This document shows, one piece after another, positions 54,947 through 64,000 of a stretch of 64,000 bases of DNA. The position numbers and the translations under genes are program-made. Source of the DNA: Hyphomicrobium sp. (lineage in GTDB: Bacteria > Pseudomonadota > Alphaproteobacteria > Rhizobiales > Hyphomicrobiaceae); contig NZ_JAIETU010000002.1 in the NCBI RefSeq assembly GCF_019744875.1, positions 1,116,001 through 1,180,000 of the forward strand, read 5' to 3'. The notes beneath the pieces were generated by a model. The model was not told the DNA's origin. It searched no databases and saw only the letters and a program-made list of their open reading frames with translations. Position 1 is the first letter of the stretch. Each line of letters opens with the position of its first letter.

Positions 54947-57900
54947 ATGAACAACGCTCTCCTCTATCTCGGCGGCATTCTGATCACCGCGTTGGCGGTT
55001 CTTTTCGCCGTGCCGCGCTTCATCGACTGGAACAGCTATCGCGGCGTCTTCGAAGAAGAGGCTTCGCGCGTGTTGGGCCGCGAGGTGCGCGTGGGCGGCG
55101 CCGTCAACGTGCGCCTGCTGCCGGCGCCGTTCGTCAGCTTCGAGAAGCTCCGCATCGCCGATCTCGGCGCCGACGGCGGCAACTCCATCATCCGGGTCGA
55201 GAGCTTCACGATGTGGCTTTCCGTGCCGCCGCTTCTGCGCGGCGTGCTGGAAGCCCATCGCGTCGAGCTGGGCCGGCCCGTCGTCAGCCTGTCCACCAAC
55301 GAGCAGGGAAGCGGCAACTGGCGGACGCTGGCCTTCTCGCCCGACGCGGTCCGTTTCGTGCCCAAAGACGTGGCGCTGCAGTCGGTGCAGGTCCATGACG
55401 GGGCGGTCATCATCAGCGGCCCGCAGCGCAACGAGCTGGCGCGCCTGGACGACGTCAACGGCGAGTTGACGGCCGAGGCTCTCGAAGGCCCATTCAAATT
55501 CCGCGGCAGCGCCAACTGGGGCGGCACACTGCGCCACATCAAGCTCGCGACGTCGAAGATGGATACCGACGGCGTGCTGCGCTTCAAGACCGCCATCGAC
55601 GTTCCCGCGACCTCCAACAGCTACGTGTTCGACGGACGGCTGAGCGACATCAAGGAAAAGCCGACTCTGGACGGTGACCTGACGGCGAAATTCGCCCTGG
55701 GACATGGGCCGAAGCCAGCGCCCGTCACCGCGGCCGATCCTGTTGTTGAGCCGGAGCCTGCGGCGGGCGCGCAAACCGGGCCGGCTTCGCCCAACGTCGC
55801 CGCTCCGCCGGCTGTCGTATCTGAGGCACAAAAGGGTGCAGCTCCGGCCGCGAACGGCTCGCGCGGCTTCGATCTCAAGGCCAAGCTGACGGGATCGACA
55901 ACGGCGGTGGCACTCAAGGACATCGCCGTCTCGCTCGATGCCGGCGCGACACCGCAGCTCATCACGGGCGAAGCGGTGTTCGACTGGGCGCAACGCATGC
56001 GCGTGGACCTCTCGCTCGCCTCACGCTGGCTCGACCTCGACCAGATCTCGCCGCCGGGCGAGGCAAAGGTTCCGCTCGAAGCCGGGCGCGGCTACTTCGA
56101 GGCACTCGCCGCGGCCCTGCCGCAGGAGGCGGACACCAACGCACGGCTGGAATTCGATCAACTGACGCTCGGCGGCGAGCCGATCAGCAACGTGCGCCTT
56201 GCGGCGTCGCGCGCCGGGGGGCCGCTGGAGCTGAAGGGCGTGCGCGCCGACCTGCCGGGCGGCGTGCGGCTCGAGCTCGACGGCATCCTGACGCCGTCCG
56301 GCAAGGTGCCGCGCCTCGACGGCTCGCTGTTCGTTTCCGGCAAAAGCCTGCTGCGCTTTCTCGCCTGGGGATTCGCCAATCCCACGCTCGCCGCAGACCG
56401 CAACGACGGGGCGTTCTCGCTCGATGGGCAGTTCGCGCTCGGAGACGGCACACTGGCGCTGTCGAATGCGGCGTTCGAGTTCGCCGATACGCCGCTCGCG
56501 GGCGATCTCAAGATCGATCTCGGAGAGCAGAAAAAACTCGTCATGACCGTCGAAGGGCCGCGCATCGACGTTGCGCAGATCGGGCCCGGGCTGATCGGCC
56601 TCAACGTGATGCGCGGGCTCTTGCTCGGCACCGACGCGCCCGCCGCAGACCCTGCGGGCGCCGCTCCCGACACCGCCGTCACGAAACTGCTCGATCCCAA
56701 GACGGCCGATCTCTCGCTCGACCTCAAGGTTGCCGAGCTGGTCGACGGCAGCCGGATCCTGAAAGACGTCGACACCAGCATCCGGCTGGAGCGCGGAACG
56801 CTTTCGATCCCGCGCCTCAAGTTCTCGACCCCGCAGGGGCTCACGGTCGAAGCCGATGGCGAAGCGCGTGACGTGCCTGCGCATCCCAAGGGGGCCATTC
56901 ACGGGCTCGTATCCGCGCCCAACCCGGAGGCGGCGCGCGCGTTCCTGACGCTGCTCGACGTCGATCCCGACTGGACGGCCGACCTCGACCGTGTCGCGGC
57001 CCTCGCGCCCTTCCGCGTGGCGGGCACCTTGCAGCTCGCCGGTGCGCCGACCGACGGCAGCACGCTTTCGCTCGACGGTACGGTCGGCGGCGGGCGCGTG
57101 AACGCCACGGTGCGGCTGGACGGCGACCGCAGCAAATGGCGATCCGCGCCGCTCGACGCGCAGATGTCGCTCGAGAGCCAGGACATCGCGCGCGTGATCG
57201 CGACCTTGTTCGGCGCCAAGCCGGTCGCGACGGAGCCCGCTCCGCCGACACCGGCCGCTGCTGCAGGCCAGCCTCCCGCCGTTCAGGTTGGGCGGGCGAT
57301 CCTCAAGGCGACCGGCGTGCCGGCCGACGGATTGCTCACGCTCGTCGACGCGACCGGCAACGGTCTTTCGCTCGGCTATCGCGGAAAGCTGCGGTTGCCC
57401 GCGCCGGGTCAGTCCACCGCAGATGGCCACCTGCAGGTTTCCGCCGCCGATGCCCGCACGGTGCTGGCGCTCAGCGGGCTCGCGAACTCGGACCGGATGG
57501 CAGCCGGCGCCCTGAATGGCGCGGTCCACATCCAGCGCAACCCGGGCAAGCTGGTGCTGACCAGCGACACGCTGACGATCGGCAGCGGCATTCTATCCGG
57601 CGAAGTCTCGCTGAGCTCCAAGGACGGCGGGCCGCAGACGATCGACGCCAAGATCACCACCAACAAGACAACGATAGCTTCGCTGCTGTGGCCGGTGCTC
57701 GGCAAGTCGACCGATGCCGACATCCTCAATTCCATTACCCCCGCGCCGGCACCGGCGCCGCGCGCCAACGCGCGCCAGCAGCAGGCGGAAGCGCAGGCAG
57801 CCCCCCCGACCATCGTCTGGCCGGAGCAGACGTTCGACCTCGCACCGCTCGACAAGCTTTCGGGCACGGTGGATCTCAAGATCGGGGCGCTGGAGATCGA

Positions 57901-59065
57901 ACCGGGGCTTACGGTTCGCAACGCGCGCCTCCTGGCGACCCTCGCACCCGGCGCGCTCAACGTGACGAAGCTCACGGGCGAGGCGGTGGGCGGGCGGATG
58001 CTCTCTCATCTCGACATCGCGAAGGCGGCGGCAGGGGTCGAAGTGTCCGGCGCTCTCCGGATCGACATCGACAGCAAGCCGCTCGAACCCAGCACCAATG
58101 GGGCCGACGACGCTCTGCCGCCGGGCGACGCCGCCGCGTTCGGCGTGACGTTCTCCGGCCGGGCGCTCAGCCCCGCCGCCGTCCTCTCGACCCTGACCGG
58201 AAAGGGCGAGATCACGATCGGCGATGCGACGCTGACCGGCAACTCTCCGGCCGCGGTCTCGATGGTGGCGCGGTCGGCGCTGACGGGCCAGGGACCCAAT
58301 AGCGGCGCAGCACTTTCCGATGCCATTCGCGAGGCGCTGAAGAGCGGCGAGGTCAAGCTCGGCAAAATCACCATCCCGGTCCTGATCGGCGACGGCGCGC
58401 TCAAGCTCGAACGGGTGCGCATTGAGATGAAGGACGGCCGATCTACGTTTGCGACCGCCGTCGAACTCGCGACCATGAAAATCGACAGCGAATGGCAGAT
58501 CGAGCCAAAGCTCGACGGCGCGCTCGCGGCCTCGCCTGAGCGCGCGGTGCTGCCGCCCGTTACTGTCGTGTATTCCGGCAAGCTCAGCCAGTTTGCGGAT
58601 CTCGTCCCGACCGTGTCAGCGGGCAGCCTCGAGCGGGAGCTTGTGGTGCGCAAGATGGAGATGGACGTCGGTGAGCTCGAACGGCTGCGCAAGCTCGACG
58701 AGCAGCGCGCACGCGAAGATGCCGCGCGCCGCAAAGCCCAGGAGGAAGAGCAGGCGCGGATCGAAGCCGAGCGGCGCAAGGCGCTCGAAGCCGATCAGGA
58801 ACGCACGGCACCGCCCCCGGCGCCGCAGAACGGCCTGGCGCCCGACGGCGCGCCACCCGGAGATGCGCCCGCGCCGGGAGCCGATCCGACTGGGGCCGAC
58901 ATCACCGACGATACGCTCGCCCGCCCGCCGCAGGACGCACGGCCCGCAGGCGACCTCGAAGCTGCCGCGCCGCCACCGCAGGCAGCGCCCTCGCCCGCCA
59001 CGCAGCGGCCGCGCCGCAAGCGGCCCGTGGACGATGCGTGGCAACCGTTCCAGCAGCTCAATTGA
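54947..59065 (+). CDS. AsmA family protein
   Basis: A large envelope protein of 1372 residues with one N-terminal membrane helix (LYLGGILITALAVLFAVPRFIDW) and a long periplasmic part. AsmA-type proteins resemble lipid-bridging proteins and affect outer-membrane lipid balance. The N-terminal AsmA domain is marked by NSYRGVFEEEASRVLGREVRVGGAVNVRLLPAPFVSFEKLRIAD. The C-terminal AsmA_2-like part lies around 1040-1230 (SLSGRALSPAAV-like FSGRALSPAAVLSTLTGKGEITIGDATLTG). The last 130 residues form a charged helix (EQRAREDAARRKAQEEEQAR) and a proline-rich end. Convergent with the RHH gene. Confidence 0.9.
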   Translation: MNNALLYLGGILITALAVLFAVPRFIDWNSYRGVFEEEASRVLGREVRVGGAVNVRLLPAPFVSFEKLRIADLGADGGNSIIRVESFTMWLSVPPLLRGVLEAHRVELGRPVVSLSTNEQGSGNWRTLAFSPDAVRFVPKDVALQSVQVHDGAVIISGPQRNELARLDDVNGELTAEALEGPFKFRGSANWGGTLRHIKLATSKMDTDGVLRFKTAIDVPATSNSYVFDGRLSDIKEKPTLDGDLTAKFALGHGPKPAPVTAADPVVEPEPAAGAQTGPASPNVAAPPAVVSEAQKGAAPAANGSRGFDLKAKLTGSTTAVALKDIAVSLDAGATPQLITGEAVFDWAQRMRVDLSLASRWLDLDQISPPGEAKVPLEAGRGYFEALAAALPQEADTNARLEFDQLTLGGEPISNVRLAASRAGGPLELKGVRADLPGGVRLELDGILTPSGKVPRLDGSLFVSGKSLLRFLAWGFANPTLAADRNDGAFSLDGQFALGDGTLALSNAAFEFADTPLAGDLKIDLGEQKKLVMTVEGPRIDVAQIGPGLIGLNVMRGLLLGTDAPAADPAGAAPDTAVTKLLDPKTADLSLDLKVAELVDGSRILKDVDTSIRLERGTLSIPRLKFSTPQGLTVEADGEARDVPAHPKGAIHGLVSAPNPEAARAFLTLLDVDPDWTADLDRVAALAPFRVAGTLQLAGAPTDGSTLSLDGTVGGGRVNATVRLDGDRSKWRSAPLDAQMSLESQDIARVIATLFGAKPVATEPAPPTPAAAAGQPPAVQVGRAILKATGVPADGLLTLVDATGNGLSLGYRGKLRLPAPGQSTADGHLQVSAADARTVLALSGLANSDRMAAGALNGAVHIQRNPGKLVLTSDTLTIGSGILSGEVSLSSKDGGPQTIDAKITTNKTTIASLLWPVLGKSTDADILNSITPAPAPAPRANARQQQAEAQAAPPTIVWPEQTFDLAPLDKLSGTVDLKIGALEIEPGLTVRNARLLATLAPGALNVTKLTGEAVGGRMLSHLDIAKAAAGVEVSGALRIDIDSKPLEPSTNGADDALPPGDAAAFGVTFSGRALSPAAVLSTLTGKGEITIGDATLTGNSPAAVSMVARSALTGQGPNSGAALSDAIREALKSGEVKLGKITIPVLIGDGALKLERVRIEMKDGRSTFATAVELATMKIDSEWQIEPKLDGALAASPERAVLPPVTVVYSGKLSQFADLVPTVSAGSLERELVVRKMEMDVGELERLRKLDEQRAREDAARRKAQEEEQARIEAERRKALEADQERTAPPPAPQNGLAPDGAPPGDAPAPGADPTGADITDDTLARPPQDARPAGDLEAAAPPPQAAPSPATQRPRRKRPVDDAWQPFQQLN

Positions 59066-59071
59066 CGTCAG

Positions 59072-59320
59072 TCAGTCGCGATTGCCGCCGTCGTAGCTCG
59101 TGACGGCGGCGGCGGCGCGCACATCGTGCAGGATCCAGACACGCACGGCGCTGGACAGGCCCGCCGCGCCGCGCGTCTCGTCGATGCGCGCGATGAGGGC
59201 GGCCAGCGAAATGCGCTCACGCGCCGCGGCATCCTTCAAGGCCTCCCAGAAGGCATGCTCGAGAGAGATCGACGTCCGGTGGCCGCGAATGGAGAACGAG
59301 CGCTTGACCGGGCGGGTCAT
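59072..59320 (-). CDS. ribbon-helix-helix domain protein
   Basis: An 82-residue protein of the RHH_4 type. The N-terminal part KRSFSIRGHRTSISLEHAFWEALKDAAARERISLAALIARID contains the beta strand and two helices that bind DNA in this fold, and GLSSAVRVWILHDV follows as in the family. Its start overlaps the stop of the DUF4169 gene by 4 bases, a pairing I recall from many alphaproteobacteria. It probably acts as a small transcription factor, with unknown targets. Confidence 0.85.
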   Translation of the reverse strand: MTRPVKRSFSIRGHRTSISLEHAFWEALKDAAARERISLAALIARIDETRGAAGLSSAVRVWILHDVRAAAAVTSYDGGNRD

Positions 59321-59538
59321 GCCTCATCGTCTCCGGGCGGAGGATTTTCGCCGCTGTTGCCCGTTGCGCGCTTGTGAGCCTCGAGGCGGCGGAGCGTCAG
59401 ATCCTTGCTCGCTTCGGCCTGCTGGCGCTCGGCCTTCGTGCGCCCGAACTTGACGCGATTTTCCCCAGCCTGCTTTTCCTTGGCCACGCGATCGCGCGCC
59501 TTGCGGGCCTTGCGGAGGTTGATGAGGTCGGCGGACAT
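59317..59538 (-). CDS. DUF4169 family protein
   Basis: A 73-residue, strongly charged protein that I recognise as DUF4169: MSADLINLRKARKARDRVAKEKQAGENRVKFGRTKAERQ, then SKDLTLRRLEAHKR. It starts 46 residues inside the track ORF. It looks fully helical or disordered and basic, so RNA or DNA contact is possible but unproven. Co-translated with the RHH gene through an ATGA overlap. Confidence 0.85.
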   Translation of the reverse strand: MSADLINLRKARKARDRVAKEKQAGENRVKFGRTKAERQQAEASKDLTLRRLEAHKRATGNSGENPPPGDDEA

Positions 59539-59668
59539 GGGGAAAAATCCAACAGAGCGCTGAAAGATTAGCACGGATTCGCCGCTCCGGGACGCAACGC
59601 TGATGCGCTGCCCGCGACTGGAAGTGACGGATGACGCTCCATATATACGGCCCGGCAGTCTGCTACAT

Positions 59669-59708
59669 CCCCGCACGAAACCCTCTCACCCCGCACGAAA
59701 CCCTCTCA
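59669..59708 (+). repeat. perfect 20-base tandem duplication before the aldo/keto reductase gene
   Basis: ccccgcacgaaaccctctca occurs twice in direct succession (59669-59688 and 59689-59708). It ends 10 bases before the start codon, just ahead of the agg-agc ribosome site. Confidence 0.9.
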
Positions 59709-59718
59709 GGAGCATCCC

Positions 59719-60744
59719 ATGGAATATCGTCACCTCGGCGCGTCGGGCCTCAAGGTCCCTGCGCTCAGTTTTGGAGCCGGGACGTTTGGCGGCAAGGGCG
59801 AGTTTTTCAGCGCCTGGGGCACGACGGACGTCAAAGAGGCCACGCGGCTCATCGACGTCTGCCTCGATGCGGGGCTGACCATGTTCGATACCGCCGACAT
59901 CTATTCGAACGGCGAGTCCGAGACGGTGCTCGGCGGCGCCATCAAGGGGCGCCGCGACAAGGTGCTGATCTCGACCAAGGCCACGTTCCGCTTCGGCGAT
60001 GATCCCAACGACGTGGGCTCGTCGCGCTTCCACCTCATCCGCACCATCGATGCCTCCCTGAAGCGCCTCGGCACCGACTACATCGATCTCTTTCAGTTGC
60101 ACGGTTTCGACGCCAAGACACCCGTCGAGGAGACCCTCTCCACGCTCGACGATCTCGTGCGGGCCGGCAAGATCCGCTACCTCGGCGTTTCCAATTTCTC
60201 GGGCTGGCATCTCATGAAGTCGCTCTCGGCCGCGGATCGCCACGGCTATTCGCGCTATGTCGCCAACCAAGCCTACTATTCGCTCATCGGCCGCGACTAC
60301 GAATGGGAGCTGATGCCGCTCGGTCTCGACCAGGGCATCGGCGCCATGGTGTGGAGCCCGCTCGGCTGGGGCCGTCTCACCGGCAAAATCCGGCGTGGAC
60401 AGCCGCTTCCCAAAACGAGCCGGCTCCATGCGACGGCGGATGCCGGGCCGCCCGTGTCGGACGACTACGTCTATAAGGTGGTCGACGCGCTGGACGAGGT
60501 CGCGGCCGAAACCGGCAAGACCGTGCCGCAGATCGCGCTCAACTGGCTGCTGCAGAGGCCGACCGTCTCGTCCGTCATCATCGGCGCGCGCAACGAGGAG
60601 CAACTGAAGCAGAACCTCGGTGCGGTCGGCTGGGCGCTCACCAAGGAGCAAGTGGCCAAGCTCGATGCGGCGAGCGACGTGACGCTCGCCTATCCCTACT
60701 GGCACCAGCGCTTCTTCACGGAGCGCAACCCCGCGCCGGTGTAA
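59719..60744 (+). CDS. aldo/keto reductase
   Basis: A NADPH-dependent oxidoreductase with a TIM barrel, 341 residues. Catalytic tetrad: Asp in MFDTADIYSNGESE, Tyr five residues later, Lys in VLISTKATFRFGD and His in DLFQLHGFDAKTPVEE. The cofactor end is SSVIIGARNEEQLKQNLGAVGW. This is the AKR group with the RYLGVSNFSGWHLMKSL segment, broad in substrate. A perfect 20-base duplication lies in its leader. It is convergent with fumC and ends at a strong hairpin. Confidence 0.92.
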   Translation: MEYRHLGASGLKVPALSFGAGTFGGKGEFFSAWGTTDVKEATRLIDVCLDAGLTMFDTADIYSNGESETVLGGAIKGRRDKVLISTKATFRFGDDPNDVGSSRFHLIRTIDASLKRLGTDYIDLFQLHGFDAKTPVEETLSTLDDLVRAGKIRYLGVSNFSGWHLMKSLSAADRHGYSRYVANQAYYSLIGRDYEWELMPLGLDQGIGAMVWSPLGWGRLTGKIRRGQPLPKTSRLHATADAGPPVSDDYVYKVVDALDEVAAETGKTVPQIALNWLLQRPTVSSVIIGARNEEQLKQNLGAVGWALTKEQVAKLDAASDVTLAYPYWHQRFFTERNPAPV

Positions 60745-60761
60745 CGAACGGCACGCGGCGG

Positions 60762-60792
60762 CTGTCATGCGGCGCTCATCGCCGCATGACAG
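60762..60792. terminator. bidirectional terminator between aldo/keto reductase and fumC
   Basis: Perfect 13-base stem ctgtcatgcggcg / cgccgcatgacag with a 5-base loop (ctcat), between two convergent genes (18 bases past one stop, about 50 from the other). There is no long T-run on either side, so it may need other factors. Confidence 0.75.
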
Positions 60793-60842
60793 TTGCGCAT
60801 TTTCGCGTGCGCATTTCGGGCCGGGGCCCGTCGCTGCCCAGG

Positions 60843-62258
60843 CTACTCGGGTCCGATCATTTTCTCCGGACGCACGATCTCGTCGAACTCTGCGTCGCTG
60901 ACGTAGCCGCCGCCCACGGCCTCCTCGCGCAGCGTCGTGCCCTTCTTGTGCGCGGTCTTGGCGATCTTGGCCGCGTTGTCGTAGCCGATCTTCGGGGCCA
61001 GCGCCGTCACGAGCATCAACGAGCGGTCGAGACCGGCCTTGATGTTGTCCTCGCGCGGCTCAATGCCGATGACGCAGTTGTCGGTGAAGGACATGGCCGC
61101 GTCTGCCATCAGGCGCACGGACTGCAGGAAGTTGTAGGCCATCACCGGGTTGAAGACGTTGAGCTCGAAGTGGCCCTGGCTTCCGGCAAACGTGAGCGCG
61201 GCGTTGTTGCCGAAGATCTGCACGCAGACCTGGGTCATCGCCTCGCACTGGGTCGGGTTGACCTTGCCCGGCATGATGGACGATCCGGGCTCATTTTCCG
61301 GAAGAGACAGCTCGCCGAGACCGGAGCGGGGGCCCGAGCCCAGGAAGCGGATGTCGTTTGCGATCTTGAACAGCGACGCCGCCACCGTGTTGATGGCGCC
61401 GTGCGAGAATACCATGGCGTCGTGAGCGGCAAGCGCCTCGAACTTGTTCGGCGCCGACGTGAAGGGAAGCTGCGTGATGGCGGCGATGCGCTCGGCCACC
61501 ATCTCGGCAAAGCCCTTCGGCGCGTTGAGGCCGGTGCCGACCGCGGTGCCGCCCTGGGCAAGCTGCATGAGCGCAGGCAGCGTCTGCTCGATGCGATGGA
61601 TGCCGTTCTCGATCTGCTGCGTGTAGCCGGAGAACTCTTGGCCGAGCGTCAGCGGCGTTGCGTCCTGCGTATGCGTGCGGCCGATCTTGATGATGCGCGC
61701 CCAGGCGTGGGACTTGTCGTTCAGCGCGTTGCGCAGGTACTGCAGCGCGGGCAGCAGGCGGTGATGGATTTCCTCCGCGCAGGCGATGTGCATGGCGGTC
61801 GGATACGTATCGTTCGACGATTGCGCCATGTTGACGTGATCGTTCGGATGGACCGGCTTCTTCGAGCCCATGACGCCGCCCAGCATCTCGATGGCGCGGT
61901 TCGAGATCACCTCGTTGGCATTCATGTTCGATTGCGTGCCGGAGCCCGTCTGCCAGACGACGAGCGGGAAGTGCGCATCGAGCTTGCCCTCGATCACCTC
62001 CTGCGCCGCCCGCACGACCGCCTGGCCGATGCCCTCATCGAGCTTGCCCAGCGCCATGTTCGCCTCTGCCGCGGCGCGCTTGACGATGCCGAGAGCGCGA
62101 ACGACCGGAGCAGGCTGCTTCTCCCAGCCGATCTTGAAGTTGCCGAGGCTCCGCTGAGCCTGGGCGCCCCAGTACTTGTCCGAGGCAACGTGGATTTCGC
62201 CGAACGTGTCGGTTTCGATCCGGGTGGCGGGAGACGACGAGGTCGATCTGGCGGTCAT
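60843..62258 (-). CDS. fumC: class II fumarate hydratase
   Basis: FumC interconverts fumarate and malate in the TCA cycle, without an iron-sulphur cluster. 471 residues. Family blocks: [60 protein letters not shown] and the mobile active-site loop [16 protein letters not shown], with the catalytic Ser in SSIMPGK. The start [20 protein letters not shown] is the first available and agrees with relatives. Divergent from the EAL gene across 194 bases. Confidence 0.96.
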   Translation of the reverse strand: MTARSTSSSPATRIETDTFGEIHVASDKYWGAQAQRSLGNFKIGWEKQPAPVVRALGIVKRAAAEANMALGKLDEGIGQAVVRAAQEVIEGKLDAHFPLVVWQTGSGTQSNMNANEVISNRAIEMLGGVMGSKKPVHPNDHVNMAQSSNDTYPTAMHIACAEEIHHRLLPALQYLRNALNDKSHAWARIIKIGRTHTQDATPLTLGQEFSGYTQQIENGIHRIEQTLPALMQLAQGGTAVGTGLNAPKGFAEMVAERIAAITQLPFTSAPNKFEALAAHDAMVFSHGAINTVAASLFKIANDIRFLGSGPRSGLGELSLPENEPGSSIMPGKVNPTQCEAMTQVCVQIFGNNAALTFAGSQGHFELNVFNPVMAYNFLQSVRLMADAAMSFTDNCVIGIEPREDNIKAGLDRSLMLVTALAPKIGYDNAAKIAKTAHKKGTTLREEAVGGGYVSDAEFDEIVRPEKMIGPE

Positions 62259-62452
62259 GGCAGGATTCCGGTGTGACTATGCGATCGGCCGTTGCCATAC
62301 CATGTTGCACGCGCGCCCACCAAGGCTGATGGACTTACGAGCAATAGGCCGCAATTTTGGGCTTTCTGGCCGACTGACCCCGATATTTTAACGACCTCCG
62401 GGCATGCTGTCCTTTGGTCCTCTGGGGGGGACCGTTTGTCGCCTGGGGCACC

Positions 62453-64000
62453 ATGCCTTCACCTTCGCTGGTTAACATTTTCTTGCGCGAACGATATTTC
62501 CGCCTCGTCGGGGGCGGGATCTGGCTTGCCATCACGCTTGTCCTCATCGCGGTGAGCGCGGTGATCTGGCGCGCGCATCTCACGAACTCGTTGCAGACGG
62601 AGGTCCAGCACACGCTCGGCAGCCTCGAAAAGCTGCATGGGAACGTCATGTCGGCCTTCGCCGAACTGCGAAAATCGGCGACGTCGGAGCCTTGCTCGCC
62701 GCAGTTCATACGCGAGCTGCAGCGCGTCGCGTTCGTGCCTGACGGCCTCAACGAATTCATTTATGCGCCCGGCGGCCGCGTGACCTGCTCGACCAGCCTG
62801 CGAGAACGTGCGGCGGCGCCAGAATGGCTCGGATTGCCCGATGTTGCCGGCATCGCGCACGGCGAGATGTCGATGTGGATCGGCAAGCGCCTCGATGCAA
62901 TCGGCCGCCCCGACATGTACGGGCACATCGTCTACCAGGAACCGTTTGCGATCGTTGTGCCCCTGCAATTGCTCGCTGCACGCGACATCGAGGGCACGCA
63001 GCAGCAGTTCGTCATTTCCTCGTCCTCCGTGCATCACCTCGCCGGCAAGCGCGGCCTTTATCGGGCTTCCGTTGCGGGCCCGGGATCGCTTTCCGACATC
63101 CGCAAGGTCGCCTGCGGAACCAACCATCCCTACTGCTTCGCGATGGTCGACAATCTTCCCGGCCACCTGACGGCGATGCCTGAAATCGTCGCGTTGGTCA
63201 TCGCTCTCCTAGGCTTCTACGCCATCGCGCCCGCCGCATACGTGCGCCGGCTGATCGAAGACTACTGGTCGTTCGAAGCGCGCTTCCTGCGCACACTCGA
63301 CAGCAATTCCGTCGTCTGTTCCTACCAGCCCATTCTCGACATCAGGACCGGAAAGATCTCCGGATGCGAAGTGCTGGCGCGCTGGCGCGACCTCGACGGG
63401 TCTGTCGTCTCGCCGGATACGTTCATCGATATTGTCGCGAAATCCGGCAGGACGCTCGACTTCACGAAAATGATCGCGGATCGCGCCTATCACGAGCTGT
63501 CGACGGCGCTCGGAGCAGACACGCGTCTGCAGGTGAACTTCAATATTTTTCCGCGCGACCTCGACTGCCAGAAGCTGTCTGAGGTCTTCAACGCGTTCGA
63601 ACGGGACCGCGATCGGTTCACGGTCGCAATCGAAATCACGGAGAGCGATTCACTCGACGTGAATCACGCCCAAGCCGAGATCGAAACACTGGCCCGCAAG
63701 GGGATCCGGACCTACGTCGACGACTTCGGAAACGGCTATTCCAACCTCCACAGGATCGCCACCTTGGCCGTTCACGGAGTCAAGCTCGACCGGTCGTTCG
63801 CGATGGCGCCCGACGACAGCATGATGGCGCGGATGATGGTGCTGGCGATCGACATGATGGCATCGTCGGGCCGCGAGATCGTCGTCGAAGGCGTGGAGAC
63901 GCAGGAGCGTCTCGATCTCCTGGCCGGCACGAACCGCGTGGCTTACGCGCAGGGCTACCTGATTTCCCGGCCGCTCGCGATCGACGCCTTCGCGGACTTC
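62453..64000 (+). CDS. cyclic di-GMP phosphodiesterase, CSS-motif and EAL domains, 3' end cut
   Basis: The track misses this gene because its frame runs off the window. From MPSPSLVNIFLRERY, 516 codons are open. It has an N-terminal membrane helix (about 20-40), a periplasmic CSS-motif domain with cysteines (EPCSPQF, VTCSTSL), a second helix near 240-262 and an EAL domain from about 285. Catalytic residues look intact: Glu306 in CEVLARW, QVNFNIFP, IEITESDS, DDFGNGYSN, LDRSFA and EGVET. CSS-EAL enzymes degrade c-di-GMP, with the activity responding to periplasmic redox or ligands. The C-terminal end lies outside the window. Confidence 0.92.
   Translation, partial: MPSPSLVNIFLRERYFRLVGGGIWLAITLVLIAVSAVIWRAHLTNSLQTEVQHTLGSLEKLHGNVMSAFAELRKSATSEPCSPQFIRELQRVAFVPDGLNEFIYAPGGRVTCSTSLRERAAAPEWLGLPDVAGIAHGEMSMWIGKRLDAIGRPDMYGHIVYQEPFAIVVPLQLLAARDIEGTQQQFVISSSSVHHLAGKRGLYRASVAGPGSLSDIRKVACGTNHPYCFAMVDNLPGHLTAMPEIVALVIALLGFYAIAPAAYVRRLIEDYWSFEARFLRTLDSNSVVCSYQPILDIRTGKISGCEVLARWRDLDGSVVSPDTFIDIVAKSGRTLDFTKMIADRAYHELSTALGADTRLQVNFNIFPRDLDCQKLSEVFNAFERDRDRFTVAIEITESDSLDVNHAQAEIETLARKGIRTYVDDFGNGYSNLHRIATLAVHGVKLDRSFAMAPDDSMMARMMVLAIDMMASSGREIVVEGVETQERLDLLAGTNRVAYAQGYLISRPLAIDAFADF

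Noticed and set aside
1-64000. tRNA, rRNA, tmRNA, CRISPR arrays and insertion sequences
   Set aside because: I looked for cloverleaf arms in the gaps, regularly spaced repeats and transposase motifs and found none. Short structured RNAs could still be missed without a covariance search.

Overview
The window is 64 kb of GC-rich DNA, densely packed with genes on both strands. It looks like a chromosomal core segment of an alphaproteobacterium of the order Hyphomicrobiales. The pointers are the rnc-era-lepB-pdxJ-rel-rpoZ block in its alphaproteobacterial order, the cell-cycle phosphotransferase ChpT, an EipA/DUF1134 envelope protein, DUF3775 and DUF4169 proteins and a bactofilin. The exact genus cannot be read from the sequence. 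I found no rRNA, tRNA, CRISPR array, prophage or insertion sequence.

Layout. 0-6.7 kb: the end of galU, a MotA/TolQ-like plus OmpA-like membrane pair, small secreted proteins, a di-haem cytochrome c peroxidase and two small membrane proteins separated by a tandem mini-hairpin array. 6.8-15.5 kb: rimK, bpt (whose 3' end is tandemly duplicated), a palindromic repeat pair, parC, a CAP-domain protein, recO and a Pit-type phosphate transporter with a candidate Pho box. 15.6-22.4 kb: the minus-strand block era-rnc-lepB-pdxJ-rel-rpoZ, without acpS in its frequent place. 22.4-31 kb: an AT-rich gap, a NYN-domain protein, a family 5 uracil-DNA glycosylase, DUF3775, two tandem peroxiredoxin-like genes (one without any cysteine), smpB, dapA, a soluble lytic transglycosylase and an alpha/beta hydrolase. 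31-33.4 kb: a two-subunit sodium:solute symporter. 33.8-39.6 kb: a surface-polysaccharide block with WbpB-, WbpD-, WbpE- and WbpA-like enzymes plus a Wzz-like chain-length protein. 39.9-51 kb: a coiled-coil membrane protein, EipA, CysQ, ChpT with a response regulator, FetAB-like exporter, two secreted cysteine proteins, a cold-shock protein, RlmJ, bactofilin and Pcm. 51-64 kb: a UvrD/PcrA helicase, a large AsmA protein, a DUF4169/RHH pair, an aldo/keto reductase, FumC and a CSS-EAL phosphodiesterase cut by the window end.

How the genes work together. Many products serve the cell envelope: GalU and the WbpABDE/Wzz set feed a surface polysaccharide, while Slt, EipA, AsmA, bactofilin, LepB and the OmpA-like protein act on wall or membranes. 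A second theme is RNA and protein quality control (RNase III, Era, SmpB, RimK, Bpt, Pcm, RlmJ). A third is regulation by (p)ppGpp, ChpT phosphorelay and cyclic di-GMP.

No clearly new multi-gene system, such as a defence island, stands out. The best leads are the cysteine-free peroxiredoxin paralogue, the stop-codon-containing tandem duplication at bpt, the low-complexity region of EipA, the heptad-repeat alanine-rich secreted protein with its possible small paralogue, and the diverged response regulator beside ChpT. Start codons were chosen by family alignment from memory and by visible Shine-Dalgarno sequences, so several remain tentative.
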